Assembly: GCA_002150815.3 (NCBI GenBank)
Contig: NDFF03000380.1
Location: 62,001 to 126,000, forward strand
DNA: 64,000 bases
Source: Grammothele lineata
Lineage: Eukaryota; Basidiomycota; Agaricomycetes; Polyporales; Polyporaceae
Direction: 5' to 3'
In this document: positions 22,225 to 32,310 of the stretch, one piece after another
Numbering within the stretch: the stretch's first letter is position 1
Layout: each line of letters begins with the position of its first letter
Program-made: the position numbers and the translations under genes
The notes under the pieces: generated by a model
Database searches by the model: none
What the model saw: the letters and a program-made list of their open reading frames with translations, nothing else
Told to the model about the DNA's origin: nothing

Positions 22225-23682
22225 ATGGTCCTCCTGTCTTCTCTCTTCGAGGTGGTGGTCGCGCTATCGGCACCTGCTTTCGCCCTACCAGCAACTTCTG
22301 CTCGTGTTTCGTCCTCCAGTTTGTCAACGTCCAGCGTTGGACCTAACACTGCGGCGCACCGCGCACGCAAGCTCTACTTCGGCACGGCGACGAACAATGA
22401 CGAACTCTCCGACGCTGCCTACTTCTCGATCTTGGACGATATCACGATGTTCGGTCAGCTTACGCCTGCCAAGGCGATGAAATGGGTGAGTATGAATCCA
22501 CCGCCTCTTGAGGTCTTTGTAACTCACACATTTCTCTGCGTAGAACTCAACGGAACCTGAGCGTGGGGTGTTCACCTTCGAGCAGGGCGATCAGATTGTC
22601 GACCTCGCGAAGAAGAGTGGGAAGCTCATGCGCGGTACGTCCCGTCTGCACGCTCCCTCGCCCTTCTAAATTGACACACTTCACGTTGTAGGCCACAACT
22701 GCGTCTGGTACCAACGCATTCCGGACTGGGTTACGGACACCAACTGGACGGCGCCCGAGCTTGCTGAGGTTGTCCAGGAGCGCTGTTTCAACATCGTCCG
22801 CCACTGGGCTGGAGATATGTGAGTTTCTCTTCTCATCATTTAGGATGCTGGGCTAACGTCCCTCCCCAACAGTTGTAAGCAGCACCGCATCCACGCTACT
22901 AGTGTCTAGTGCTCACGTCCAGCGCAGACAGCTGGGATGTCATCAACGGTACGCCCTCCAGCACGCACAGCTTAGACATGTGTTCAAACTTTTCGGTGCA
23001 GAGCCTTTCAACGACGATGGAACGTGGCGCGAGACACAGTTCTATCAAGTCCTCAACACGTCATACATCCCCATCGCTCTACACGCCGCGCGCGCTGCCG
23101 ACCCCCACGCCAAGCTCTACATCAACGAGTACAACATCACCGGCCCAGGCCCAAAAGCGACCTCCATGAAGAACCTCGTGCGCGACCTCAAGCGCGCCGG
23201 CGTCCCGCTCGACGGTGTCGGGGTGCAAGCGCACGAGACCGTAGGAGAGGTGCCCGCGCGCATCAAGGAGAACTTGGAGGAGTTTACCGCGCTCGGCGTC
23301 GAGGTCGCGATCACGGAGCTCGACGTCAAGTTCCTCACACTCCCCCCGGACGCGGCGGGGCTCGCGCAGCAGCGGAGGGACTTTGAGACGATCGTGCGCG
23401 CGTGTGCGGACGTGGAAGGGTGTGTGGGCGTGACGGTTTGGGACTTCACGGATAAGGTGCGTCGTGGGCTTCAGCCGTCTGAACGTGCGCGGAGGGCTCA
23501 TACGCGGTTGAGCAGTACTCCTGGATTCCGGGAACGTTTCCGGGCAGCGGGGATGCTTGCCCTTGGGACGATGTGAGCATGCGCCTGCACTTGGCTCAAT
23601 GTCCATGGCCCACCTCATGTTTGTTTAGAGTCTACAACCCAAGCCGGCATACTACGGCATCCTTGACGGTTTCCGTAGATAA
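22225..23682 (+). CDS. Secreted endo-1,4-beta-xylanase, glycoside hydrolase family 10
   Basis: The model is 22225-22485, 22544-22634, 22692-22818, 22873-22874, 22928-22948, 23002-23456, 23516-23572 and 23629-23682, giving 355 residues. The N-terminus has a signal-peptide-like segment (about 20 residues ending AFALPA). There is no CBM1 domain. GH10 hallmarks in order are GQLTPAKAMKW, GHNCVWYQRIPDW, DIYSWDVINE with the acid/base Glu (split across a junction), INEYN, VAITELD with the nucleophile Glu, VTVWDFTDK and the end PKPAYY. The enzyme cleaves internal xylan bonds outside the cell. The tyrosine in VWYQ replaces the usual His, as in other polypore enzymes of this kind. A 2-nt exon (TT) between two canonical introns of 54 and 53 nt is needed to give the family motif. 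A single 104-nt intron also keeps the frame but yields DIADSWDV. Confidence 0.92.
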
Positions 23683-26300
23683 CAGGCTACGCAAAGTTGG
23701 ACGTAGCCTTGGACCCGTCCAACGGAAGGAACGCTCGGGACGGTTTGCTGTACTGAAAAATGCTGTGGTATTAGCGTGTAAAAGTAGCTGAGCAACACGC
23801 CTACTATCATGCGTTCTATGACGGTCAGAGGACGTTGACGGCAACATACTTGCAGCGTGCATTGTATAAGCGAAGCTTTGTTACGTACAGCAAGTCGTGG
23901 TAACAGCGCACGGACCATGACACACAGCCGCCAATATATCCTGCCAGGTCACTAATCCTCATTTTCTTTCCCCTCCATCTTCCGTTCATCTTTCATTGTG
24001 TACCTCTATGAGGCTTGATGCAACCTCTTTCTTCGAGATTGGAGTTGTCGATGCTATGACGCGATAATTCTGGCAAGGTAAAGAAGATATCTACATATAT
24101 AGCTGTATTGTGAGTACGCCTTTTCCTCCCATCCTCCGCCTTCTCGTCCTCTGTTTCGCGCCCCTTCTTCGATTCGTTGCCCTATCGACTCGACTCCCGG
24201 ACGGCCGAAACGTCGTCTGAGAGGGGAGGGATGGCCTCCTCCCGTGAAACAGCGATGGCCTTCGCAGCTTGGGCTTGACCATGTGACATTTGCGTCTCCA
24301 CTACTGCATACGTCGCTGGCAGTTTGAACAGTGAGCGTTGGTTGCATCTACGATACAGAGCGTATCGTACAGCTATCAGGGTAGCTGGAAGGACGAAGTG
24401 TCCACCCGCGTCCGCTAGCGCTGGGCAGTGTTGAACACGTCCTGGACAGGAAGCGACCAACATGGTCGTTTGGCTGGTGTGACAATCGTCGTTGCTGTTT
24501 CTCGAGCACGAGGGGCACATCTTTACGCTTCCCCACTTTTTCAAAGTCTATCCTCTTTCGCGCGTCACCGTCCGCGCCGCGAGCTAACCTCATACTTTGC
24601 CTCCAGGCTATGTTTCGTCATCTCTGGAATTGATTTTCTTTCACGAAGAGTGACCCAGAATGCATTATACTCATGCCTTGAGCGATCTTCATTGTTCACA
24701 TAGTGATAGGTGGTGGGCGACGGTTCTTTTTGGTACGCTTGCCGTTCGCCGTCGGTCTTTTCCCATTCTCCTCGCGCCGATCTACGCTTCGATCTTCGAC
24801 GCAGATTTTGCATCCAAAATCGGGATTGGCGTCGGGTCGTTCCCAGTGGAGTGGACTGTGGTGTATCTGCGTGTTGCACGTGGCTGAGTAGTACTCCTCA
24901 AACCTGGTCCCTGGATTCTGGTGATGTTTCGGGGCGATGCCTTTGCGCACCCCTGCCAGGACCATGTAAGTGTACCACTGCACTGAGCTCGACGACCATG
25001 GCTAACCTATGACTTATTAGAACCTCGAATCCAACTTCCAAGTCGGCTTGCTACGACATCCTTGACGTTTTCCGTGCGGCATGGATTACAGAAAGTCGGA
25101 TGACTCGGAGAGCTGCCGGAGTCTTCAGTCGAGGGGAGAGCGTTTTCCGATAAATTCTGCGAGTAGAATATCGCCGCTTTGTTTATATCATTCGTCATAT
25201 AGTGTTACCCTCGCTATGTAGGCCCGTGCTTGTATATAAAAGTAAGGTTTGTCCTATGAAGCATGTGGGAATCACCGCGCACGGACCATGCATGATGCAC
25301 AGCTACCGATACCATCTCTCGGCGCTGGCTGGTCGCTCATCCTCTCTGTGACCGTCGTCCCTCCTGTGCCTGTGGCTCGATGTTACTCTCTTTCCCCAGG
25401 ATTGCTGGTGACCTGATCTCCACAGTTTAACGGGTTCAGGAGGATATAGTTATCATGTGAGTACGCTTCTTCCGACGTTTTCCTCCGTCCTTCCCAGCCC
25501 CTTTCCTCGTCATCGCCATCCATTTCGTGCTCCTAGTTGGACCTTTTTTGGTGTCTCGTGCCCTATCGACTCGACTCCTGTGTAGCGCGAAAATGCTGCA
25601 TGGGAGGGGAGAGATGGCCTCCTCCCGTGAGACAGCGACGGCCTTCGCCACTCGGGCTGCATTCCGCGGCGTTCGCGCCACCACCCCTGCGCATGTCGCC
25701 TGCAGTCCGGTCAGTGAGCGTTGGTTGTACACACGATACAAGTTGTATCGTACTGCTACTGTTGTAGCTGTTAGGACGGATGTTCCTCCCTCTCGTGCAA
25801 TTGCACGGTCCTGCTCATTGCAGGACAGACCAATTAGGTCGGCTGATGCGACAATTGCCGTTGCTGTTTCTCGAGCACGAGGGGCACATTCTCGACAGCT
25901 TCTTATCTTTACAAAGTCTATCCTTTCTATGTCACCTCCGCTCGCCGCCTGCCATGCGATCTAATCCCATGCTGTGCTTCTAGGCTATGTCTCTTTATAT
26001 CTGGAATCGATCTTTCTGTGCGGAGAGCGACCCAGAGGAAATCGTACACACGCCTCGAGTGATATCTATTGTCCACTCAACTATCTACTAGGCGACGAGC
26101 TACTGTTTTGCGCGCTTTCCTGGTACGCTTGCTATCTATTCTCCATCTTCTCCCATTCTCTCTCCTTGCCCCATTCTACACTTTGATCCTCTCCGATATA
26201 TCATCTCCATCCGGAAATGGTATTGGCGTCTGGATGTTCTCAGTGGATCGAGCCCACCGTGTCACTATTCGTGCCCGTATGTTGATTGATCGTCCACTTG
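23511..26300. repeat. Tandem segmental duplication, unit about 1.38 kb, two copies
   Basis: Copy 1 runs from the GH10 3' end (about 23511) to about 24885; copy 2 runs from about 24888 to about 26300. Shared words lie 1.37-1.40 kb apart: GCGCACGGACCATG, GCCCTATCGACTCGACTCC, GATGGCCTCCTCCCGTGA, CAGTGAGCGTTGGTTG and CTCGAGCACGAGGGGCACAT. Between the words the copies are clearly diverged, with small insertions and deletions. Open stretches occur on both strands in both copies, but no reading is preserved well enough to call a gene. Confidence 0.8.
24888..25090 (+). pseudogene. Decayed copy of the GH10 xylanase 3' end
   Basis: This segment lines up with the last two exons of the xylanase gene. 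It keeps AGTAGTACTCCT, a TGGATTC word, a TTATTAG acceptor-like site and CGACATCCTTGACG followed by TTTTCCGTG, matching the coding end of the intact gene 1.39 kb to the left. Frames are broken by insertions and substitutions, and the upstream catalytic exons are absent. It is a by-product of the tandem duplication. Confidence 0.7.
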
Positions 26301-26795
26301 AGCACATGGCGCGCTTGCTTCGATATCCATCATAATTGCGTGAATGAATGTGTCCTATATGACAGCCAGCATGAGATAGTTATGGTGATCTAGGATGGCT
26401 TCTGAATCGACTTCGTCGACGGTCCAGGGCAGTGCCACGTGGGACCCCGAAGTGTCCGGTCCTAGGATCCTCGTATTCGGGACCTGTGGCCCGCGATTTC
26501 CGTGTTGTCGCACACATAGCGCACTTACTGAGACTTGAGGACCTCATGCCCTGACATTTCGCCCGAGTCACTTCATTGTTCGAGGACCTCACCATTCCAC
26601 CACTTGGCTGAGGTTACGCGGGCATCCCGTTTAGTGCCGTATGAATATCCGACTTCGGAAGGCTCCCTTCGTTACTCATTCCCGTCAACTGTACTAGCAT
26701 TCCACCAATGGCTCTACTTGGGTCGTAGGATATAAGCAGGTATGGCGTCGTACTTGTAGCGAACCTCGCCTCTCTCTCACTACACACTTGCAGTC
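26301..26795. other. Upstream region of the second PPxY membrane-protein gene
   Basis: No gene is supported. A pyrimidine-rich tract (CTCTCTCTCACTACACAC) ends about 10 bases before the ATG at 26796 and is typical of a transcription start area in filamentous fungi. Confidence 0.4.
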
Positions 26796-27912
26796 ATGCC
26801 TCCTCGGCGCAGACCGCGTCAGCCAGCTATCCCTCCATTCTCGTCAACTCAAACGCAGGCCGTCGTGGCTAGAGATCCAGAACCGGACCATTCTCCGGCT
26901 ACTGTGACTATCACGACAACTTTCACTACTATCACTACTACTACCGACACTGCCTCAACTACAATAACTCAACGCGTGGACCTGGCTTCCCAAACGCCCT
27001 TCGTACCACCACCGACTGTTCAACCGGGAAGCGGAGAACCCCCACCATCTCCTCCTGCAGTCGCGTCAACGATGGTTAGCAGTTTGTTGTCAGAGTCGAT
27101 GCCCACCCCAACGATGGACGTCAAGTCGGACTCAAACTCGCTTCTGCAAGCTGGGGCGATTGTTGGTGTAGTTGTGGGCGTAGTTGCTTTGACCCTGTTG
27201 TTCGGTGTACTGGCGTGGTATTTGCGGAGAAGATGGCGGCAAAGGGCCAGATCGATTCGGCGCTGCATTCAAGGTAGGTTGGAACACATCCTTCACCTAT
27301 CACACCATTCACATCCACGTCATTTTCCCTTCAGTAGAAGACCTCATCCAACCTTTCCCCGAGTGCAGTATCGGCCGCTCATCCAGGAACTGGACGCCGT
27401 CTTCCCCCATCTCGCACATGGCGGATGCCTCCAAATCCTCGCTTTTCGTAGCATCTCCCGTCGCTAGCCCGACACCGCGCAGTCCGACGCTCTCTTTCCG
27501 CAGCCAGGCCTCGCTCTACTCAGCTGCAACGAGCCCGCTCGTACTAGAAGCACATCCACTCCCACACGTGCCCTGCGACGCTGGAGCAAGCGTCGGCGCT
27601 GAGCATCCGACGCCCGAGGTCCCTTTCTCCTACGAATGGCCCACCAACACGCCTCCGCCTCCGTACAGTGCGGATGCTCCTGCGACTATGCGTTCTTCTA
27701 GGCCCAGTCCGAACGGCGTACAGATTGCGCCGGTCCCCAACGCCCACACGAAGAGCGCGGAGACGCTTGGTGTACGGATGTCAGCGCTTTCGCCAAACCA
27801 AGGGAGCAGCTACGGATCGCCGTGCGGCACTACTACGAGCGAGAGCGAGGGGGGGCACAGACCGTTGTCGAGGATGGAGATCCCTGAGTCTTCTCGGTAC
27901 GAGTTCGCCTGA
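26796..27912 (+). CDS. Ser/Thr-rich single-span membrane protein with PPxY tail, copy 2
   Basis: Exons 26796-27273 and 27335-27912 encode 351 residues. The order is the same as in the protein at 11861: a basic MPP start without a cleavable signal, a Thr-rich ectodomain (TTTFTTITTTT), a Pro-rich stalk, one membrane span at about residues 120-141, and a WYLRRRWRQRARSIRR stop-transfer. The single intron lies just after the stop-transfer, again with one base of the split codon in exon 1. The tail is disordered and Pro/Ser-rich, with PPPY at 267-270. The tails otherwise share little sequence, so keeping a PPxY in both suggests a real binding site for WW-domain proteins. The role is unknown; a surface sensor or adaptor regulated by ubiquitin is the simplest guess. 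Confidence 0.7.
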
Positions 27913-28600
27913 TCGAGGTCTATCATCGCTTGCTGCCTTCCCGGTCTTGAGCGTCGTGTTTCTTTCATCACTCTTGTCTCCGTACGCCCGGATTTACCTC
28001 GCTCGTTCACGCATATACCACCACTCTTTGCATCCTTCCGCTGCCCACTTCTGAGGCACCGTCGAGCGGCGCCTCAGCTGTGAGGTCGCTTGTATCTTTA
28101 GTAAACGGAACCCGTAATCCGGTGATTTTCAGTAACCCCGGCTAATTTCTACTGTATTCATACCTCAAATTCTCTTCTTGTCGCTTACATAGTACCCGTA
28201 GCCGTAGAGATTCCATTGTCCACAGCTATGCACAATCCGGATATCCACAGCCCACTGTTATTGGAATGCACCGCCTCAAACGTCGATCGGAGACGGGATG
28301 ATGCTGTCCTCATTGCGGTGCAGTACCTGTTTCCTTGTTTCTCCGGGATCTCGAGTGATCGGTATTCGCTCTCGGGCGTGGATAATGGTGCCATCCAGGC
28401 GCTCCTCAGCTTGTTGTTACGTCCGCAGATGAGTTACCGCAACGAGGTCACACTGGGATAACGAGATAGGTATGGGATAGGACTGGATCACGTTTATTCT
28501 GGAACTCGTAGGATGACTGGGAACCTCGAAGGGCAGAAAGAGACAAGCTCATACGATGTGCGTCGAGTTCAAAGGCATCACACTCAGTGATAAGTCCCGG
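27913..28600. other. Intergenic, nothing recognised
   Basis: The stretch separates the convergent membrane-protein gene and SDR copy 3. An 81-residue open stretch at 28216-28461 has no motif and is on the strand opposite to the SDR. Both flanking genes end here, so it should hold two 3' untranslated regions. Confidence 0.35.
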
Positions 28601-29578
28601 TTACCACGGAACCTGCTTCCCCGAATACTCAAAGAACTGGCCCGACTGATCATGGCTAAGACCAGACACGACCCGCAACGTGTTAGCGGCGCCCTCGCTC
28701 GCAGAGAACGTCGCGTCAGCACCACCGAGCTCTACAGAATGGCCGTCAGGGAGCAGCTCAACAAACGAGGGTCAGCTGCACTCACCAGTCCGCATCCAGC
28801 CGGGAGCGATGGAGAAAACGGTAAGGTCGGGTCTCTCCTTCGCTTGTTTGTATGTCTACGCGTCCCAAAGATGGAGAGGATTCGTCAGCACACCAACCAA
28901 CACACCCTTGCGCAAAGAGGGTGGGACTCACGAGCATGTTGAGCGCAGACTTTGACATGCCGTAGGTCGCGTAGTAGACGTTGGCGTCGGTCCCGATGCT
29001 TCCGAGGTGGCTCGAGACGTTCACGATGGTCTTCTGCGTACCCTTCTCGACGAGCGGGAGGAAAGCCTGCGAGACGCGCACAGCTCCATACACGTTTACC
29101 CGGAAGACCTGCTCCATCGCGTCCGAGTCGATGTCGAACGCCTTGTCCAATACGGCCTGTTCGTCTAGCGTGAGCAACAGAAACTGTAGCAGATGGAGCA
29201 GACATGAGCGCACCGTGCCAGCGTTGTTGAAAAGGTAGTCGATGCCCGTGTCAGGGCCGAGCAGCGTCGCAGTCTCCGCGGCAGCGGCCTTCGCGGACGC
29301 GGTGCTTGTTACGTCGAGCTTCACGACGTACAGGCGACCCTTAGTGGCGGGAGCCGTAGCGAGAGCACCGAGCTCTGTGGAAGAACCTGGATCGCGACTA
29401 GTAGCGACAACCACGTTGGATTCGTCATTAAGCAGTTGAGTGACAAGCTCAAGGCCGTATCCGCGGTTCGCGCTGTCGCAGCAGTGTGTCAGCAGTACTG
29501 CATGAGGTCGGCCGACCCTCAAGTGAAGGATGATACTCACCCAGTGATAAGCCAAACGCGTTTCTGGGTGATGGTCAT
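28601..29578 (-). CDS. Short-chain dehydrogenase/reductase (SDR), copy 3
   Basis: Exons 29541-29578, 29214-29472, 28932-29156, 28786-28855 and 28601-28731 encode 240 residues. Cofactor motif TGANRGYG, NNAG, NVSSH with the catalytic Ser, YGMSK and the loop APGW mark a classical SDR. The Rossmann glycine motif has Tyr in place of the usual Ile/Leu, which is a minor variation. The third exon must begin after GAACAG (57-nt intron); the nearer AG at 29165-29166 would shift the frame. Exons 4 and 5 again are 70 and 131 nt. The gene is divergent from SDR copy 4 across a 1.4-kb spacer. Confidence 0.9.
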
Positions 29579-30963
29579 GTTATTGAACGGAAAGGGGGCA
29601 GTGGGCAGCGGATGTCCTCTGCTGTCCCAGACTCGTTCTTATATACCTGTCAACGTGCTGGCCCTGGTAGACGTCGGCCTGCGTTGCTGATATCTACGGG
29701 AATGTCGTTATAGGCCGGGAATGTCATAATCATTGACGGGCGCCGGGAATGTAATACGGCGAATCGCCGTCGGCGACACACCGACGAGAATGCTCGTTGA
29801 GAATGCCAATGAAACTCAACACAGCTCAGCGGTGCACGGCCTTAGTCGGAGGTAACCAGGTCTAGGGAGTTCGGAACCGAGAGTGGATCAGGCACATATA
29901 TAAATTCGGTCTTATAGAGACGAGCCGGAGTAAGATGTGGGTAGCTTGAGCATAGATCTAGTGGATTCGTGACATAACAAGGGCTGCAAGCAAAGTCACA
30001 GCAAAATTGTAGCAGAAGATGAGGTGGCTCTCAAGTTAATTCAATCGGCTCGAGGACGCGTAATTCCCGGTCGGCAGATGCCGGTCGGATGGGAGCCTTC
30101 CGGGCGCTTTGCATCAACGTTCCTCTTTGAATTATATAAACGGCCACTTCAACACTGCCCAACTGCCACTGACTTCCCGCCCGTAGCCCCCAGAATTCTA
30201 ATACCTTGCTGCAGAGAGGATAATACTGTTACAGTGGATACTCAGCTCAATCTATTCAGCAAACCGGCTGACATGACACCTAGTACTGATTTGCCACTAG
30301 TGTGACGACAGCCTGAGCTCACACGATGCTCATATGAATCCAAGTGCGGGAGGGTCCACAAAGTCCTGTAGGTAGTAGGAACTGGAACCATATGAGCTGC
30401 TTATCCTCTTCTAGGAGCGTTCGGCATACATTATCTACACGGAGAATTTGCCTATCACACGGCTCGAACTCGCGTCCCGGGTTGGCTCTCTACAAGCCCC
30501 ATTCAGCAAGTCGTCAGCCTAAATCGCATCGTGGTTCAAGCCTAACTCCCACCGTCTCGGAACTGCGACTTCGACATCTCCATACTCCGTCGGCTACTTC
30601 ATAGCGATCTTTCGTGCGTTCTGACTGGTCTCAGACGGTCGCGTAGCAGCTGTCATCTGATCCTTGCACTGAAGAGCGGCCGGGCTAGTCAAGTTGCAGG
30701 CGTAGAATATCCCCTCGACGGCCGCCAAACGTTTAAAAGCCACCACGTTTGACTCCAGAATCTTATGCGCATGAAGATCACCGACGATTCTCCAGCGGGT
30801 TGACGACTTGCCGTCATACTGCACCCGGCGGCCCTTCTCGTGACTATGTTTGGATCAACCGCAGGAGGAAGGATATAAGGCGGACAAGGACGTGACACAC
30901 AAGCTTTTCCTTTCAGGACGCTCTCTCCAAAACACTCAATTGCAAACTCGTTAGCACATCATC
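29579..30963. promoter_or_regulatory. Divergent promoter region between SDR copies 3 and 4
   Basis: No gene is supported. Near the copy 3 start, CGGGAATGT occurs three times within about 60 bp (29697-29755). It is followed by the near-palindrome ACGGCGAATCGCCGT at about 29756-29770. TATATAAA-like words occur near 29897 and 30135. The three spaced copies look like factor sites, but this is inference. Confidence 0.4.
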
Positions 30964-31964
30964 ATGACTGAGAAGACAGTCTGGCTTATAACTGGGTACG
31001 TTCCTTATCCTACCACATTCACCTCTCCAACCTTCACTTAATACCTGCGCTGACGTGTGCATCAAATTTTCACTTCAGAACTTCCCGCGGGATCGGCCTT
31101 GAACTGACGAGGCAGCTCCTCACGAACCCGTCCACCACAGTTATTGCAACATGCCGCAACCCCGATGGCGCAGCGGACTTGCACGCCCTCAAAGATACTA
31201 CACAAGGGACGCTACACATCGCGCGCATCGATGTAGCAGACGAGGAGTCGATCCGGGCCTCCGTCCCAATCGTCACGGCTCTCCTCAGTGGTCCCGATAC
31301 GGCCGCAATCGACTACATCTATAACAACGCCGGGATCGTACGTCTGCCCTCTCTCCAGCACGCACCCGAGCTCTGACTTAATCTCGCTGTTCGGCGTATC
31401 GCCGGCAGAACGAAGGCATGGACCTCGCGTTCTCGTTCGACCCCGCGAGCCTCCGACGCTCCGTGCAATCCAACGTCATCGGGCCGGCGCTGATCTCCCA
31501 GGTGTACTTGCCCCTGCTTGAGCGCGGTGCCAAGAAGGCGATCATCAACGTGACGAGCGGGCTCGCGAGCGTCGGGCTCGACATCGGCTCCAAGTGCGCG
31601 ACGTACAGCATGAGCAAGGCGATGCTGAACATGCTCGTGAGTATTTCTCCTTTGGTTCCTCCCGTTCCTCGAACTCCGGTCACGGGCTGATCATGGTCTT
31701 TGTACACAGACGTACAAGCAGAAAGCAGAGCGACCGGACATCACTGCCGTCCTCATCGACCCCGGCTGGGTCAAAACCGGTGAGCCCATGCCCCCTTCCC
31801 CACTGCCTTCCTGGATGCTGATGGTCCTCGCAGTGATGGGCGGTGAGGGCGCGATGCTCGAGGTCGACTTTGCAGTGTCCCACATCGTGAAGCTCATCTC
31901 GTCTCTCACGGTTTCAGATAGCGGGAAGTTCTTCCGGTACGACGGGAGCACGATCCCGTGGTGA
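30964..31964 (+). CDS. Short-chain dehydrogenase/reductase (SDR), copy 4
   Basis: Exons 30964-30995, 31079-31337, 31409-31636, 31710-31779 and 31834-31964 encode 239 residues. Motifs are TGTSRGIG, NNAG, NVTSG with the catalytic Ser, YSMSK and DPGW. Intron positions match the three minus-strand copies, and the last two exons are again 70 and 131 nt. The tail GKFFRYDGSTIPW is close to that of copies 1 and 2. It is the only one of the four on the plus strand, so at least one inversion or inverted duplication occurred. Substrate is unknown; the family is often linked to secondary metabolism or detoxification in fungi. Confidence 0.92.
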
Positions 31965-32310
31965 TCTTGACGAAACGTGTAGCTGTACATACCCGCGACC
32001 TTGTCTGTCTGCTATACGTTTTGGCGGCTCAAGGATGAATGAATATCATAGCAGTTCGCGACGTTGTCTTGGCGGGTTCCTGTCACGGAGTGCGGCGAGA
32101 ACCGCCACACACATAGAGGATAGTCGCAGACCGAGGTCGACTCATAACAACTGCTGCATCAGCTTGGACGTAGATCGTACACATCGCACGAGCATTTCTA
32201 TGTGAGCGAGAAGACAAGAGTGTAGTGCTACAGAACGAGAAGCCAATCACTACAACGATACAGTCTTCTAGTCATACCTGACAAGCATCAGCCACCATTG
32301 CAGACCCACA
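31965..32310. other. Short convergent intergenic spacer
   Basis: The spacer lies between the 3' ends of SDR copy 4 and NMD3. Nothing beyond 3' untranslated sequence is expected or seen. Confidence 0.4.

Noticed and set aside
29156..29214. Frame break or retained intron after NNAG in SDR copy 3
   Set aside because: Using the acceptor at GAACAG (57-nt intron) keeps the frame; only the nearer AG gives a shift.
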